Source: Leucobacter allii (GTDB taxonomy: Bacteria > Actinomycetota > Actinomycetes > Actinomycetales > Microbacteriaceae). From it: a stretch of 64,000 bases of DNA. The notes under the pieces were generated by a model. It did not search any database. It was not told the origin of the DNA and saw only the letters and a list, made by a program, of their open reading frames with translations. Where the stretch lies: positions 1,984,001 to 2,048,000 of the forward strand of contig NZ_CP095045.1 in NCBI RefSeq assembly GCF_022919155.1, written 5' to 3'. Made by a program: the position numbers and the translations under genes. This document shows positions 24,929 through 35,411 of the stretch, in pieces (the stretch's first letter is position 1; each line of letters begins with the position of its first letter).

Positions 24929-27597
24929 TCACACCCCGGCGTGCGGCCCGATGCGGAGCACCCGCACCACGGGCTCCCCCTCGGCTTCCGAGGCGGCGAG
25001 GTCGACGACCCCCTCGATGCCCCAGTCGCGGTCGCCGTCCGGGTCGAGCAGCACCTGGCGGAACCGCCACACCCCGTCGGCGACGACCTCCGCGTCGCGG
25101 TCGAGCTCGAGGAGCCCGGCCGCTCGCGCGTCGGCGTCCACACGGATCTCATCGTAGTCCGCGAAGTAGTCGTCGAGGGCGTCGCGCCACTCCGTCTCGC
25201 CGAGTCCGGTCCCGCCGGGCAGTGCGCCGGGATGCGCGCCCGCGGTCGCCGCCGCCGCGGCCGCGGCCTCCGCCTCCATGGCCGCGAGCTCGGCCGTGCG
25301 CTCGAACGCGGCGGCCTGCACGCGGCGGAAGAGCGCGTTGCGCAGCATCACGGTGAACGCGCGATCGTTCGCCAACACGGAGCGCGCCGGCGGGGCGAGC
25401 GGCGTGTCGGGATCGCCGTCGAGCTCGAGCAGCGCCCGCGCGGCGCGGTGGGCCTCCGGATCGATCTCGGGGTTCGCGAGCTCCTGCCACTCGTCGATGA
25501 GGCTCGAGTCGACCTGGCGCACCAGCTCGCCGAGCCATTCGACGAGTTCGTCGAGCTCGGCGTTCTTCGCCTGCTCGGGCACCGTGCGCTCGATGGCGCG
25601 GTAGGCGTCGCTGAGGTAGCGCAGCACGCCGCCCTCGGCGCGGCCGAGCTGGTAGAAGGAGACGATGTCGCGGAAGCCGAAGGCGCGCTCGACCATGTCG
25701 CGCACCACCGACTTCGGGCGCAGGGCGTAGTCCCGCGCCCACGGCACCTCGCTCGTGTAGGCCTGGAAGGCCTCGTCGAGGAGGGGCTTCAGCGGCTGGG
25801 GATGCGTGATCTCCTCGAGCCGCTCCATGCGCTCCTCGTACTCGATCCCCTCGGCCTTCATCGCCGCCACGGCCTCGCCGCGGGCCCGGTGCTCCTGGGC
25901 CCGGAGGATCGCCCGCGGGTCTTCGAGGGTCGCCTCGATGATCGAGATCACGTCGAGCGCGTAGCTCGGCGCGTCGGGGTCGAGCAGCTCGATCGCCGCG
26001 AGGGCGAACGGGGACAGGGGCTGGTTGAGCGCGAAGTTCGCCTGCAGCTCGATCGTGAGGCGCAGCAGCCGCTGCCCCCTCGCGTCCTCGTGCACCTCGA
26101 CGATGCCACCGCGACGGAGCGTCCGGAAGATCGCGAGCGCGGTCCGGGCGTGCGCGAACTGGGCGCGCCGGGGTTCGTGGCTGCCGAAGACGAGCGTGCG
26201 CATGGTCGCGAGCGCTTCGCCCTCGCGCTGCTCGCCGCGCCCGATGACGCCGAGCACCATCGCGTGCGTCACGCGCATGCGGCTCACCAGTGGCTCGGGC
26301 TCGGCGGCGACGAGCTTCTCGAGCGTCTGCTCCGACCAGGCGACGAAGCCCTGCGGCGGGGCCTTCTTCTTCGCCGGCTTCGCCTTCTTGCCCCGGACGC
26401 CTTCGCGGCCGCCTTCGCCGCGGCCTTCGCGTTCTCGATCTCGTGCTCGGGGGCGAGCGCGACGACGTCGCCCTCGGTGTCGAAGCCGGCCCGGCCCGCG
26501 CGGCCGGCGATCTGGTGGAACTCGCGCGCCGAGAGCCGACGCATCCTCTCGCCGTCGAACTTCGTGAGCGCGGTGATGACGACCGTGCGGATGGGCACGT
26601 TGATGCCGACGCCGAGGGTGTCGGTGCCGCAGATGACGCGCAGCAGCCCGCGCTGCGCGAGCTGCTCGACGAGGCGCCGGTACCGCGGGAGCATGCCGGC
26701 GTGGTGCACGCCGATCCCGGAGCGCACGAGCCGCGAGAGGGTCGTGCCGAAGCCCGTGGAGAAGCGGAAGGCGCCGATCGCGTCGGCGATCTCGTCGCGC
26801 CCGGCGCGATCGACGATGCGGATGCTCGCGAGCGCCTGCGCCTGCTCGACCGCGTGCGACTGGTTGAAGTGCACGAGGTAGGCGGGGGTCTCGCGCTCCT
26901 CGACGAGCCGCTCGACGACCTCGTGCGCGGGCGAGACCGCGTAGGAGAAGGCGAGCGGCACGGGCCGTTCGACGCCGGTCACGAGCGCGGTGTCGCGCCC
27001 GGTGCGGCGTTCGAGATCCTCCGCGAGCGCGGTCACATCGCCGAGGGTCGCGGACATGAGCAGGAACTGGGCGCGGCCCATGAGCAGGAGCGGGACCTGC
27101 CACGCCCATCCGCGATCGGGATCGGCGTAGTAGTGGAACTCGTCCATCACCACCTGCGTGATGCCGCCCGCCTCCGGGTCGTCCGCCGCCGCGTCGCGGA
27201 TCGCGAGGTTCGCGAGGATCTCGGCCGTGCAGCACAGGATCGGGGCCCCGGGATTGATGGACGTGTCCCCCGTGACCATGCCCACCCGTTCCGCGCCGAA
27301 CACCTCGACGAGGTCGAAGAACTTCTCGCTCACGAGCGCCTTGATGGGCGCCGTGTAGACCGTGCGCCGCCCCTCCGCGAGGGCCGTGAAGTGGGCGCCC
27401 AGGGCGACGAGGGACTTGCCCGTGCCCGTCGGGGTCGCGAGGATGACGTTGCTGCCGAGCGCGATGCCGAGCACCGCCTCCTCCTGGGCCGGGTACAGCC
27501 GGAGCCCCCGCTCCTCCCAGCTCCACTCCTCGAAGGCGGCGAAGATCTCGTCGGGTTCGCGCCCGGCGCCGTCGTCGAGGATCGTTCCGAGGGTCAT
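24929..27597 (-). pseudogene. Ski2-like DEAD/DEAH-box helicase with C-terminal DUF3516, frameshifted
   Basis: The N-terminal frame carries a full SF2 helicase: Walker [75 protein letters not shown] and [16 protein letters not shown]. The remainder, from [18 protein letters not shown] through the DUF3516 domain to RIGPHAGV, is in a different frame. The switch falls in a Lys/Ala-rich linker at the CCCC run 26391-26394. One extra C (plus strand) would restore a single 889-residue protein. The start ATG 27597 fits relatives; 27612 is an alternative. Both halves look uneroded, so this is either a very recent mutation, a sequencing error or slippage. The family is thought to act on RNA. Confidence 0.85.
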
Positions 27598-27616
27598 GCG
27601 CGTGCCGTCCATCCGC

Positions 27617-29047
27617 TCAGGCGCCCGTCGAGGGCTCGGGCGCGCCGGCATCCCCCGGCGCTCGATCGAGCTCCGCGAACTTCGCCTGCATGGTCGGGTT
27701 GCCTCGCGTGAGCCTCTTGATGGTAACGCCCTGCGCCTTGTCGTTGGCCAGGCGCAGGTTGTTCTCGGACTTCAGCAGGTTGTCCTTGACCTTCTGCATC
27801 TCGGCGATAGAGGTGTCGATGCGCTTGATCGCCTCCTGGAACTGCCGCGAGGCGAGGTCGTAATTGCGCCCGAAGGCGTCCTTGAAGGTGTCGAGCTGCT
27901 CCTCGAACTGGGTGATGTCGATGTTCTGCGCGCGCACCTGCGCGAGCTCCGACTTGTACTGCAGCGCGCCCAGGGCCGCGTTGCGCAGCAGCGTGATGAG
28001 CGGCAGGAAGAACTGCGGCCGGATCACGTAGGTCTTCGGGTAGCGATGGGAGACGTCGACGATGCCGCCGTTGTAGAGCTCGCTCTCGGGCTCGAGGAGC
28101 GACACGAGCACGGCGTACTCGCAGCCCTTCTCGCGCCGGTCCTTGTCGAGCTCGCGCAGGAAGTCCTCGTTCTTGTGCTTCGTGGCGGTCGTGTCGGCCT
28201 CGTTCTTCATCTCGAACATGATCGACACGATCTCGATCCCCTCCGCATCGGCATCGCGGAAGATGTAGTCGCCCTTGCTCCCCGTGCGGGCGTCGTTGTC
28301 CTTCTCGAAGTAGGCGTTGGGGAAGGCCATCGCCCGCGCCTGGTTGAAGGTGTTCTCGCAGTGGAGCTCGAGCGTCTCGCCGAGCATCTTCGTGGACAGC
28401 CTGGCCTTGAGGTCACGGAGCCGCTCGATCTCGATGTCCCGGTCCCGAAGCTGCAGCTCGTAGCGCTCCTTCAGGGAGCGCTCGGCCAGCTCGCTCTCGA
28501 GCACGGCCCGCTCGAGGCCGCCGCGCAGCTCGTCGCGCTGCTGCTCCACCGCGCCGACCGCCTCCGAGATCGCGAGCTGCTGGGACAGCTCGATGCGTCC
28601 GAGCTCGGCCCGGAGGCCCTGGATCTCGGCGTCCTTCGCCGCCTCCGCGCGCTGCACCTCCTGCGCCAGTCGCGACGCGGCGAGCTCCTCGGCGGCGCGC
28701 TGCTCGCTGCGGTGCTGCTCGAGCTCGTGGGCCAGCGCTTCCCGCTGCTTCTCGACGGCGGAGACGGCCTCGGCCACGGCGAGGCGCTGCGCGGTCTCGC
28801 CGGCGTCGAGCTGCGCCCGCAGCTCCTGGATCTGCGCGTCCTTCGCCGCCTCGGCCCGCTGCCGCTCCCCCGCGGCGGTCGCCCGCTCGAGTTCGAGCGC
28901 CCGGCGCTTGTCCTGCTCCGCGAGCTCGAGCCGCTCGTGCAGCTGCGCCTCGAAGTCGCGATCCCGCACCTGCGCGAGGATGTCGGCGTAGCCGGCCTCG
29001 TCGACGGCGAACGCCTTGCCGCAGTGCGGGCACTGGATCTCGTGCAC
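27617..29047 (-). CDS. DUF2130 protein: Zn-ribbon, coiled coil and PD-(D/E)XK-like domain
   Basis: The 476-residue protein starts with a [12 protein letters not shown] zinc-ribbon half-site. It continues as a long charged coiled coil (residues about 40-225, many EL/QR heptads, with two internally similar blocks beginning [14 protein letters not shown] and [14 protein letters not shown]) and ends in DUF2130. Within DUF2130, [15 protein letters not shown] and [12 protein letters not shown] contain the D...ExK pattern of PD-(D/E)XK nuclease-like folds. [28 protein letters not shown] is a further conserved block. The function is unknown; a DNA-associated role is an inference. It sits 19 bp upstream of the helicase, likely in the same transcript. 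Confidence 0.88.
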   Translation of the reverse strand: MHEIQCPHCGKAFAVDEAGYADILAQVRDRDFEAQLHERLELAEQDKRRALELERATAAGERQRAEAAKDAQIQELRAQLDAGETAQRLAVAEAVSAVEKQREALAHELEQHRSEQRAAEELAASRLAQEVQRAEAAKDAEIQGLRAELGRIELSQQLAISEAVGAVEQQRDELRGGLERAVLESELAERSLKERYELQLRDRDIEIERLRDLKARLSTKMLGETLELHCENTFNQARAMAFPNAYFEKDNDARTGSKGDYIFRDADAEGIEIVSIMFEMKNEADTTATKHKNEDFLRELDKDRREKGCEYAVLVSLLEPESELYNGGIVDVSHRYPKTYVIRPQFFLPLITLLRNAALGALQYKSELAQVRAQNIDITQFEEQLDTFKDAFGRNYDLASRQFQEAIKRIDTSIAEMQKVKDNLLKSENNLRLANDKAQGVTIKRLTRGNPTMQAKFAELDRAPGDAGAPEPSTGA

Positions 29048-29135
29048 GGGGCCTCCTTCGGGGTTCGGGACGCTTCCACCCTGGCACAGACCGCCGACGC
29101 CCGCCGACGACCGTCGGCCGGGACGCCGCCGTGGG

Positions 29136-31013
29136 CTATCCGACGACGTCGAAGTCCTGCAGCCGCTTCCGGTCCGCCCGGGCGGAGGAGGCCTGCAGCG
29201 CGAGCAGTTCGGCGTAGATGCCGCCGGAGGCGGCGAGCTCCGCCGGCGGGCCGATCTCGTCGATGCGCCCGTCCTTCAGCGTCACGATGCGGTCGACCTC
29301 GGCGATCGTGGACAGCCGGTGCGCGATGATGAGGCTCGTCCGACCGCCCATGAGATCCTCGAGACCGGCCTGCACGAGCCGCTCGGACTTCGTGTCGAGC
29401 GCGGAGGTCGCCTCGTCGAGCACGAAGATCGGCGCATCCTTGAGCATCGCCCGCGCAACGGCGATCCGCTGCTTCTGCCCGCCGGAGAGCTTGATGCCGC
29501 GCTCCCCGACGACGGTGTCGTAGCCGTCGGGGAGCTGGTCGACGAAGCGGTCGACGGCGGCGCGCGCGGCGACGGCCTCGATCTCGGCGCGGCTCGCGCC
29601 CGGCCTGCCGTAGGCGATGTTCTCGGCCACGGTGCCCGAGAAGAGCGCGGGCTCCTGGAACACGACGCCGATGCTGCGCCTGAGGTCCTCCAGCCCGCGC
29701 CCGGCTCCCGCGATCTCGATGCGGCCGTCGCGCACGCCGTACAGGCCCATGAGGAGGCTCATGATGGTGGTCTTGCCGCCGCCCGACTCGCCGACGAAGG
29801 CGACCCGCTCCCCCGGCGCCACGGCGAAGTCGACGCCGGCGAGCACCTCGTCGGCATCGCCGTAGCCGAAGCGCACGCCCCGGAACGCGATGGCGGGCGG
29901 CGCGCCCGCGCCGGCCGATCCCGGCCCGACGGCAGCGTCCGCCTCCGCCGATCCCGCGGCGCCGACTCCGTCGCCCCGCGGTTCGACCGGCCGCTCGCCG
30001 CCGCCGTCCACGGCCGCCGGATCCAGGTCCATCACCTCGAAGTACGACTTCGAGCCCGCGATGGCGCGCTGCGCCGTGTCGACGACCCAGCTCAGGCTCG
30101 TGACCGGCTGCCTGGCCATCGCCATGAGCTGCACGAGCATCACCATGTCGCCCGGGGTGAAGCGCCCCGTCACGGTCTGCACGAAGATGATCGCGTAGAG
30201 GCCGAAGAAGATGAGGTGCAGCACGCCCTGCCGCAGCGCGTCCATGCGGTGCCAGTGCCGCGACTGCGACTCGGTGAGCGTCTCGGTCCTGGCGAAGCGG
30301 TCGGCGAAGGCGTTCAGCTCGCGACGCTCGCCCACGAAGGACTTCACCACGCGCATCTGCCCGACCACCTCGGCGAAGCGCCCCGAGGCGACGTCGACGT
30401 GCGCGTTCTTCTCGCCCTCGAGACGCTGCCAGCGCCGGCTCGTGAGCGCGGTGAGCCAGAAGTAGACGGGGTACGCGATCGCGAGGAGCACGGCCAGCGG
30501 CCAGTAGTACCAGGCGCTGATCGCGAGCACCGAGACCGTCGTGAGGATGAGCGTCACGAAGAGGTTCGAGAACGACTTCATGAAGTTCGTGACCTCGGAG
30601 ATCGATCGGTTCAGACGCGCGACGATCGTGCCGGTGAGCTCGTCGTCGTAGTAGCGCTGCGGCAGGGCGAGCAGCTGCTCGAAGTAGCGGGTCGAGAGGA
30701 TCGTGCGCATCTTCGCGCTCATCACGTCGCCCCAGTAGCCGCCCACGTTGCCGATCCCCGCCTCCACGAGGCTCACCGCGAGCAGGGCGAGCGCGAGCAG
30801 CAGCACCGTGCCCACGGTGCCGGCCACGGCCTCGGCCGCCGGATCCCCCGCGATCCCGCTCGACACCGCGTCGACGACGACGTCGGTCGCGCGCCCCGTG
30901 ATGAACGGCACGGCGAGCCCGGCGGCCGTCACGATGGCGGCGGCGATCATGATGCCGACGTAGTACGGGGCGAGGGTGCGGGTGAAGCGCAGGATGCGCA
31001 GGAGCGTGGTCAC
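29136..31013 (-). CDS. ABC transporter, fused permease-ATPase (exporter type)
   Basis: This is a half-transporter of the MsbA/MdlB class (625 residues) that probably homodimerises. Six membrane helices occupy residues about 15-330 ([60 protein letters not shown] and others). The ATPase domain has Walker [20 protein letters not shown]-loop [10 protein letters not shown], signature [16 protein letters not shown] and Walker [14 protein letters not shown] Gly/Ala/Asp-rich linker separates the two domains. The exported substrate is unknown; lipid or drug are family possibilities. It may be the first gene of a minus-strand run reaching deoC. Confidence 0.92.
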   Translation of the reverse strand: MTTLLRILRFTRTLAPYYVGIMIAAAIVTAAGLAVPFITGRATDVVVDAVSSGIAGDPAAEAVAGTVGTVLLLALALLAVSLVEAGIGNVGGYWGDVMSAKMRTILSTRYFEQLLALPQRYYDDELTGTIVARLNRSISEVTNFMKSFSNLFVTLILTTVSVLAISAWYYWPLAVLLAIAYPVYFWLTALTSRRWQRLEGEKNAHVDVASGRFAEVVGQMRVVKSFVGERRELNAFADRFARTETLTESQSRHWHRMDALRQGVLHLIFFGLYAIIFVQTVTGRFTPGDMVMLVQLMAMARQPVTSLSWVVDTAQRAIAGSKSYFEVMDLDPAAVDGGGERPVEPRGDGVGAAGSAEADAAVGPGSAGAGAPPAIAFRGVRFGYGDADEVLAGVDFAVAPGERVAFVGESGGGKTTIMSLLMGLYGVRDGRIEIAGAGRGLEDLRRSIGVVFQEPALFSGTVAENIAYGRPGASRAEIEAVAARAAVDRFVDQLPDGYDTVVGERGIKLSGGQKQRIAVARAMLKDAPIFVLDEATSALDTKSERLVQAGLEDLMGGRTSLIIAHRLSTIAEVDRIVTLKDGRIDEIGPPAELAASGGIYAELLALQASSARADRKRLQDFDVVG

Positions 31014-31134
31014 GGCGGAGGGCCTCCCGGGAGCGGTCGTCTCCCGGCATAACGCCGGGCGCGGCGGTTTCTTCCCCGATTCCCCTCGCAGCGAACCCCG
31101 GGGCTCGGACGCGGCGGAGGCGGGCGGGCCGCGC

Positions 31135-31148
31135 TAGGCTCTGGGCCC
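31135..31148 (+). promoter_or_regulatory. Putative leaderless promoter -10 of the Old Yellow Enzyme gene
   Basis: TAGGCT (31135-31140) ends 8 nt before ATG 31149, and no Shine-Dalgarno sequence is visible. It is a weaker example than the others because of the longer gap. Confidence 0.4.
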
Positions 31149-32222
31149 ATGGCCGACCCCCTCCTCTTCCAGCCCATCGTCCTCCGCGAGCTCGAGATCC
31201 GCAACCGGCTCTGGGTGGCCCCCATGTGCCAGTACTCGGCGCGGGACGGCATCGTCGGCGACTGGCACCTGCAGCACCTGGGCGGACTCGCCCGCGGCGG
31301 CGCCGGGCTCGTGATCATGGAGGCGACGGCGGTCGTCTCCGAGGGGCGCATCAGCCCGCGCTGCCCGGGGATCTGGGACGACGCGCAGCTGCCCGGTCTC
31401 GAGCGCGTGGTCGCGGCCGCCCACGCGCACGGCGCGCGGATCGGGATCCAGCTCGCGCACGCCGGGCGGAAGGGGTCGACCCACCCCTCCCTCCCGGGGT
31501 TCCCGGACGGCAGCGTGCCGGAGTCGGAGGGCGGCTGGACGACGGTCGCGCCCTCCGCGCTCGCCTTCCCCGGCCTGGCCGAGCCGCGCGCCCTGGACGC
31601 CGAGGAGCTGCCGGGGCTCGTGCGCGCCTTCGCCGACGGCGCCGCGCGCGCCGTCGCGGCGGGCTTCGATCTCGTCGAGATCCACGCCGCGCACGGCTAC
31701 CTGCTGCACGAGTTCCTCTCGCCGCTGTCGAACCGGCGCACCGACGACTACGGCGGCGATCTGGCCGGGCGGGCGCGGCTGCTGCGGGAGGTCGTCCGCG
31801 CGATCCGCGCCGAGCAGCCGGAGCTTCCCGTCATCGTCCGCATCTCCGCGACCGACTGGACCGAAGGCGGGCTCGACGCCGAGGAGTCGACGGCGCTCGC
31901 GGCGCTCATCGCCGCGGACGGCGCGGACCTCGTCGACGTCTCCTCCGGCGCGAACGTGCCCGCGCGGATCCCGGTGGGCCCCTCCTACCAGGTGCCGCTC
32001 GCGCAGGCGGTGCGGCGCGGGCCGCTGCCCGTCGGCGCCGTCGGGCTCATCACCTCCGCGACGCAGGCCGAGGGGATCCTCGCGAGCGGCCAGGCCGACG
32101 TGATCCTCCTCGGCCGGCCCGTGCTCGCGAACCCGCACCTCCCGATCGCCTGGGCGCACGAGCTGCGCGCCCCCGGGGCGGCCGACCTCGTGCCGCCGCA
32201 GTACGCGCGGGCCCGCTTCTGA
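31149..32222 (+). CDS. NADH:flavin oxidoreductase, Old Yellow Enzyme family (YqjM-like)
   Basis: This FMN-dependent ene-reductase acts on activated alkenes. The 357-residue protein shows LWVAPMCQYSARDG, where Cys and Tyr near residues 25-28 are the redox-tuning and substrate residues of the thermophilic-like (YqjM) class. GIQLAHAGRKGS, HAAHGYLLHEFLSPLSNRR (FMN and catalytic region, near 180-200) and DLVDVSSGAN complete the barrel. GGCGDL is not needed for assignment. It is a single gene, closed by a long hairpin shared with the converging ABC cluster. The physiological substrate is unknown; quinones or enones are typical. Confidence 0.93.
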   Translation: MADPLLFQPIVLRELEIRNRLWVAPMCQYSARDGIVGDWHLQHLGGLARGGAGLVIMEATAVVSEGRISPRCPGIWDDAQLPGLERVVAAAHAHGARIGIQLAHAGRKGSTHPSLPGFPDGSVPESEGGWTTVAPSALAFPGLAEPRALDAEELPGLVRAFADGAARAVAAGFDLVEIHAAHGYLLHEFLSPLSNRRTDDYGGDLAGRARLLREVVRAIRAEQPELPVIVRISATDWTEGGLDAEESTALAALIAADGADLVDVSSGANVPARIPVGPSYQVPLAQAVRRGPLPVGAVGLITSATQAEGILASGQADVILLGRPVLANPHLPIAWAHELRAPGAADLVPPQYARARF

Positions 32223-32232
32223 CGCGCGCGAA

Positions 32233-32267
32233 TGCGGGCGCGGGACCGCTCCGGTCCCGCGCCCGCA
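32233..32267. terminator. Bidirectional GC hairpin between convergent genes
   Basis: TGCGGGCGCGGGACC (32233-32247) pairs perfectly over 15 bp with 32253-32267 around the loop GCTCC. It lies 11 nt after the Old Yellow Enzyme stop and 11 nt from the stop of the converging binding-protein gene. No U-tract is present. Confidence 0.7.
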
Positions 32268-32277
32268 CGGCGGCCGC

Positions 32278-33138
32278 TCAGAGCAGGTTCGCCTCCCCCG
32301 GCTCGGCGATCGAGGCCGGGAAGCCGTACTGCTCCGCGAGCTCGGCGATGGTGCCGTCCTCCCGCAGCGCCGCGATGTCGGCGTCGATCGCCTCGCCGAG
32401 GGCGTCGTTCTCGAGATTCACGGGGAAGTTCGTCTGCCCGACGTTGACGGTGGCCGAGAGCCGCTCGTCGGGCTCGATCGGCTCGACCGTCGCCCCCTCG
32501 ACCGGGTAGAGCTCCATGAGCGTCACCGCGGCGCCGAGGCCGAGCACGGCGCCCTCGATGCGCCCCGACTGGAAGTCCGCGAACTCGGCGTCGTTCGTCG
32601 AGTACAGCTTCAACTTGGCGCCGAGGAGCCCCTGGAGCTCCTCGATGCCGACGAGCGCCTGGCCCGCCCCGACGGCGTCGAGCTCCGCGAGCTCATCGAC
32701 CGTGCTGATGCCGCTCGTGGAGACGATCGAGAGCGGCGAGGTGACGACGGGCTCGCTCAGCCGCACGACCTCGGCGCGCTCGGCCGTGCGGTACCAGCTG
32801 CCGAGCGTGGTGTCGGCCCGCCCGGTCTGCACCGAGGTGATCATCGCCGAGGAGTCGCCGGGCACGAGCTCGAGATCGAGGCACTCCATCTCGGCGATCT
32901 TCGCGATGATCTCGCCCTCGATGCCGACGAACTCCCCCTCCTCCATGTACGCGAACGGCGGGTAGTCGTAGTGCGCGACGGTGAGCACGCCGGGCGTGAT
33001 GGTCTCGATGCCCTCGTGCACGGGCACGCAGTCCTCGCTCACGGCGCCGCTCGCCTCCTCGGCTGCGGTGCTGCATCCGGCGAGCAGCAGGGCGGCCGCG
33101 GCGCCGAGGGCCGCGGTGCGGATCAGTCGATACTTCAT
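32278..33138 (-). CDS. Polar amino-acid-type ABC substrate-binding lipoprotein
   Basis: This is the receptor of the amino-acid importer encoded upstream. MKYRLIRTAALGAAAALLLAGC is a lipoprotein signal with lipobox LLAGC (Cys near residue 22). The mature part follows the SBP_bac_3 plan: GVLTVAHYDYPPFAYMEEGEFVGIEGEIIAKIAE, then ADTTLGSWYRTAERAEVVRLSEP, and a C-terminal FPVNLENDALGEAIDADIAALREDGTIAEL in outline. It is 286 residues, complete, and the last gene of the cluster. The ligand is unknown. The neighbouring dipeptidase suggests an amino acid, a dipeptide-like or a cyclic amide compound. Confidence 0.9.
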   Translation of the reverse strand: MKYRLIRTAALGAAAALLLAGCSTAAEEASGAVSEDCVPVHEGIETITPGVLTVAHYDYPPFAYMEEGEFVGIEGEIIAKIAEMECLDLELVPGDSSAMITSVQTGRADTTLGSWYRTAERAEVVRLSEPVVTSPLSIVSTSGISTVDELAELDAVGAGQALVGIEELQGLLGAKLKLYSTNDAEFADFQSGRIEGAVLGLGAAVTLMELYPVEGATVEPIEPDERLSATVNVGQTNFPVNLENDALGEAIDADIAALREDGTIAELAEQYGFPASIAEPGEANLL

Positions 33139-33181
33139 TGCATCCTCCTGGTACGGGTGGGTGATGGTGCGGGGCTGGGGG

Positions 33182-33940
33182 TCATACGGATACGGACTCG
33201 ATGCGGCCCGCCGGCTCCTGCGGGCGGTCCGGCCGGACCACCGGGGTCGCACGTGATCGGCCGCCGCGCCGCCGGGGGCGGCGGCCGCCGGCGAGCCGGC
33301 GCTCGAGCCGGCCGGCGAGGATGGCGCCGGGGATCGCGATGACGGCGTAGACGAACGCCGCCGCGATGTAGACGGACATGTAGCGCCAGCTGATCGCGCC
33401 GCTGAGGTACCCGGCGTGCATGATCTCCGCGACCGTGATCACGCTCGCGAGCGAGGTGATGTGGAACATCGTGATCGTGAGGGTGACGAGCGGCGGGATC
33501 GAGACCCGCGCGGCCTGCGGCAGGATGACGAATCGGAAGCGATCGACGCCGCCGAGGCCGAGCGCGTCCGCGGCGTCGCTCTGCCCCCGGGGGATGGCGG
33601 CGATGCTCGCGCGGATCATCTCGGCGGAGTAGGCCGCCGCCCTGAGGGTGAAGGCGACGATCGCGGCCGGCAGCGCGTCGAGCAGCACGCCGATCTGCGG
33701 GAGGCCCCGGTAGACGAGGTAGAGGAGCACGAGCGCCGGGACGCCGCGGCCGATCTCCACGATCCCGATCGCGAGCCAGCGGACCCCGCGGGACCGCGCG
33801 TCGGAGAGCAGCGCGAGCAGGAAGCCGAGCGGGTACCCGATGAGGCAGGAGACCGCGGTGAGCAGGACGGCCACGGCCAGTCCGGGGAGCAGGTTGGGGA
33901 CGTGGGCGGGCCAGTCCCAGAGCCAGGAGTAGTCGTTCAC
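33182..33940 (-). CDS. Amino-acid ABC transporter permease (HisM/GlnP type), second subunit
   Basis: This permease (252 residues) starts at GTG 33940, which overlaps the stop of the companion permease (GTGA). Membrane segments include LLPGLAVAVLLTAVSCLIGYPLGFLLALL and YIAAAFVYAVIAIPGAILAG. The ATPase-coupling loop is QSDAADALGLGGVDRFRFVILPQA near residues 135-160. GRGVPALVLLYLVYRGLP is the typical HisM-family block. The C-terminal 30 residues are Arg/Pro-rich. It is likely to form a heterodimer with the adjacent permease. Confidence 0.9.
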   Translation of the reverse strand: MNDYSWLWDWPAHVPNLLPGLAVAVLLTAVSCLIGYPLGFLLALLSDARSRGVRWLAIGIVEIGRGVPALVLLYLVYRGLPQIGVLLDALPAAIVAFTLRAAAYSAEMIRASIAAIPRGQSDAADALGLGGVDRFRFVILPQAARVSIPPLVTLTITMFHITSLASVITVAEIMHAGYLSGAISWRYMSVYIAAAFVYAVIAIPGAILAGRLERRLAGGRRPRRRGGRSRATPVVRPDRPQEPAGRIESVSV

Positions 33941-34581
33941 AGGACCGCGTACCTCCGGGTCAGGCGGGTGTGGACCACGCGCGACAGCGCGCCGAGCGGC
34001 ACGCTGAGCACGAGGTAGAGCAGCCCCGCGAAGGCGAAGAAGGTGAGGCCGTCGCCGAAGTACTGCACCTGCAGTCCGGCGACGAAGGTGATCTCGGCGA
34101 CGCCGATGGTCGACGCGAGCGCCGATTCCTTGATGAGGCCGACGAGATAGGTGGCGACCGTGGGCGAGACCGCGCGGAAGAGCTGCGGGAACAGCACGTC
34201 CCGCGCGGTGCTCCACGGGCCGAGCCCGAGGGCGGCGCTCGCCTCCCACTGGCCTGCCGTGATGGCGTTGAGGCCGCCGCGGTAGATCTCGGCCATGCTC
34301 GCCACCGCGATCACGCTCAGCGTGATCATCGCGGAGGCGACCGCCGTGAGGGTGATGCCGAGCTGCGTGATGCCGAAGAAGGCGATGAAGAGCCACACGA
34401 GCGTCGGCACGCCGCGCACGAGGTGCACGAAGCCCCAGTAGAGGGCGCGCACCCAGGCGTGGCGGCTGCGCGAGAGCAGCATCACCGGGGCGCCGAGGAC
34501 GATGCCGACGGCGCCGGCCACGGCGGTCAGGAGCACGGTCATCCCCGCCGCGAGGGTGATCGCGAGCAGTGCCTCGCCCAT
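33937..34581 (-). CDS. Amino-acid ABC transporter permease (HisQ/GlnP type), first subunit
   Basis: This is a 214-residue permease with about five membrane helices. It begins MGEALLAITLAAGMTVLLTAVAGAVGIVLG and includes LVRGVPTLVWLFIAFFGI, and the coupling loop QWEASAALGLGPWSTARDVLFPQ near residues 115-140. ATG 34581 lies 2 nt after the ATPase stop, and its own stop overlaps the second permease start. This spacing implies coordinated translation of the membrane heterodimer. Confidence 0.9.
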   Translation of the reverse strand: MGEALLAITLAAGMTVLLTAVAGAVGIVLGAPVMLLSRSRHAWVRALYWGFVHLVRGVPTLVWLFIAFFGITQLGITLTAVASAMITLSVIAVASMAEIYRGGLNAITAGQWEASAALGLGPWSTARDVLFPQLFRAVSPTVATYLVGLIKESALASTIGVAEITFVAGLQVQYFGDGLTFFAFAGLLYLVLSVPLGALSRVVHTRLTRRYAVL

Positions 34582-34583
34582 GC

Positions 34584-35384
34584 TCAGCGCCCCAGCACCG
34601 CCGAGAGGAAGCGCCCGACGCGCTCGCTCTTCGGCTCGGTCATGATCTGCTCGGGCTGCCCCTGCTCGACGATCGCCCCGTCCACCATGACGATGACGCG
34701 GTTCGAGACGTGCCGCGCGAACTCCATCTCGTGCGTCGCGATGAGCATCGTCATGCCCGAGTCGGCGAGCTCGCGCATGACCGCGAGGATCTCGGCGCCG
34801 ACCTCGGGGTCGAGGCCGGAGGTCGGCTCGTCGAAGAGCATGAGCTGCGGGTCCATGGCGAGGGCCCGGGCGATCGCGATGCGCTGCTGCTGCCCGCCCG
34901 AGCACTGGCTCGGGTACGCATCGGCCTTCGCTGCGAGCCCGACGCGCGCGAGCAGCGTCCGCGCGCGATCCGCCGCCTCCTCCGCACTGCGCCCGAGCAC
35001 CCGCTTCTGCGCGAGCTCGATGTTCTGCGCGGCCGTGAGATGCGGGAAGAGGTTGAAGGACTGGAATACCATCCCGGCCTGCCGGCGGAGCCTGGACACC
35101 TGCGCCCGGGCCGGCGCGCGCCCCTCGGCGAAGACGATCTCCTCGTCGCCGATGGCGAGGGAGCCCTCCTCGGGGAGCTCGAGCAGGTTCAGGCAGCGCA
35201 GGAAGGTGCTCTTGCCCGCCCCCGAGGGGCCGATGACGGAGATGACCTCGCCGCGGCCGACGGCGAGCGACACGTCATCGATGGCGCGATGCTCGCCGAA
35301 GCGCTTGACGATGCCCTCCGCGTTGAGGAATGGGCGGAGTGTGGATCCGGTGTACGTCGTCGTCGACGTATCGATCTGGGCCAT
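34584..35384 (-). CDS. Amino-acid ABC transporter ATP-binding protein (GlnQ/HisP type)
   Basis: This is the ATPase of the polar amino-acid importer, 266 residues. Walker A is GPSGAGKSTFLRCLNLLE near residue 50, the Q-loop is VFQSFNLFPHLTAAQNI, the signature is CSGGQQQRIAIARALA (Cys replaces Leu at the first position) and Walker B is LMLFDEPTSGLDPE. The THEMEFA H-loop is typical of PAAT ATPases. A 20-residue Thr-rich N-terminal extension (MAQIDTSTTTYTGSTL) precedes the core. It lies 27 bp after the dipeptidase gene and 2 nt before the permease. Confidence 0.92.
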   Translation of the reverse strand: MAQIDTSTTTYTGSTLRPFLNAEGIVKRFGEHRAIDDVSLAVGRGEVISVIGPSGAGKSTFLRCLNLLELPEEGSLAIGDEEIVFAEGRAPARAQVSRLRRQAGMVFQSFNLFPHLTAAQNIELAQKRVLGRSAEEAADRARTLLARVGLAAKADAYPSQCSGGQQQRIAIARALAMDPQLMLFDEPTSGLDPEVGAEILAVMRELADSGMTMLIATHEMEFARHVSNRVIVMVDGAIVEQGQPEQIMTEPKSERVGRFLSAVLGR

Positions 35385-35411
35385 AATGGTGCTCTTTCTC
35401 GTCTCGCTCGT

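Noticed and set aside
28471..31050. Minus-strand 859-codon frame over the ABC exporter and DUF2130 genes
   Set aside because: It is in a different frame from two genes with clear ABC and DUF2130 motifs, and its translation is Arg/Ala-rich noise.
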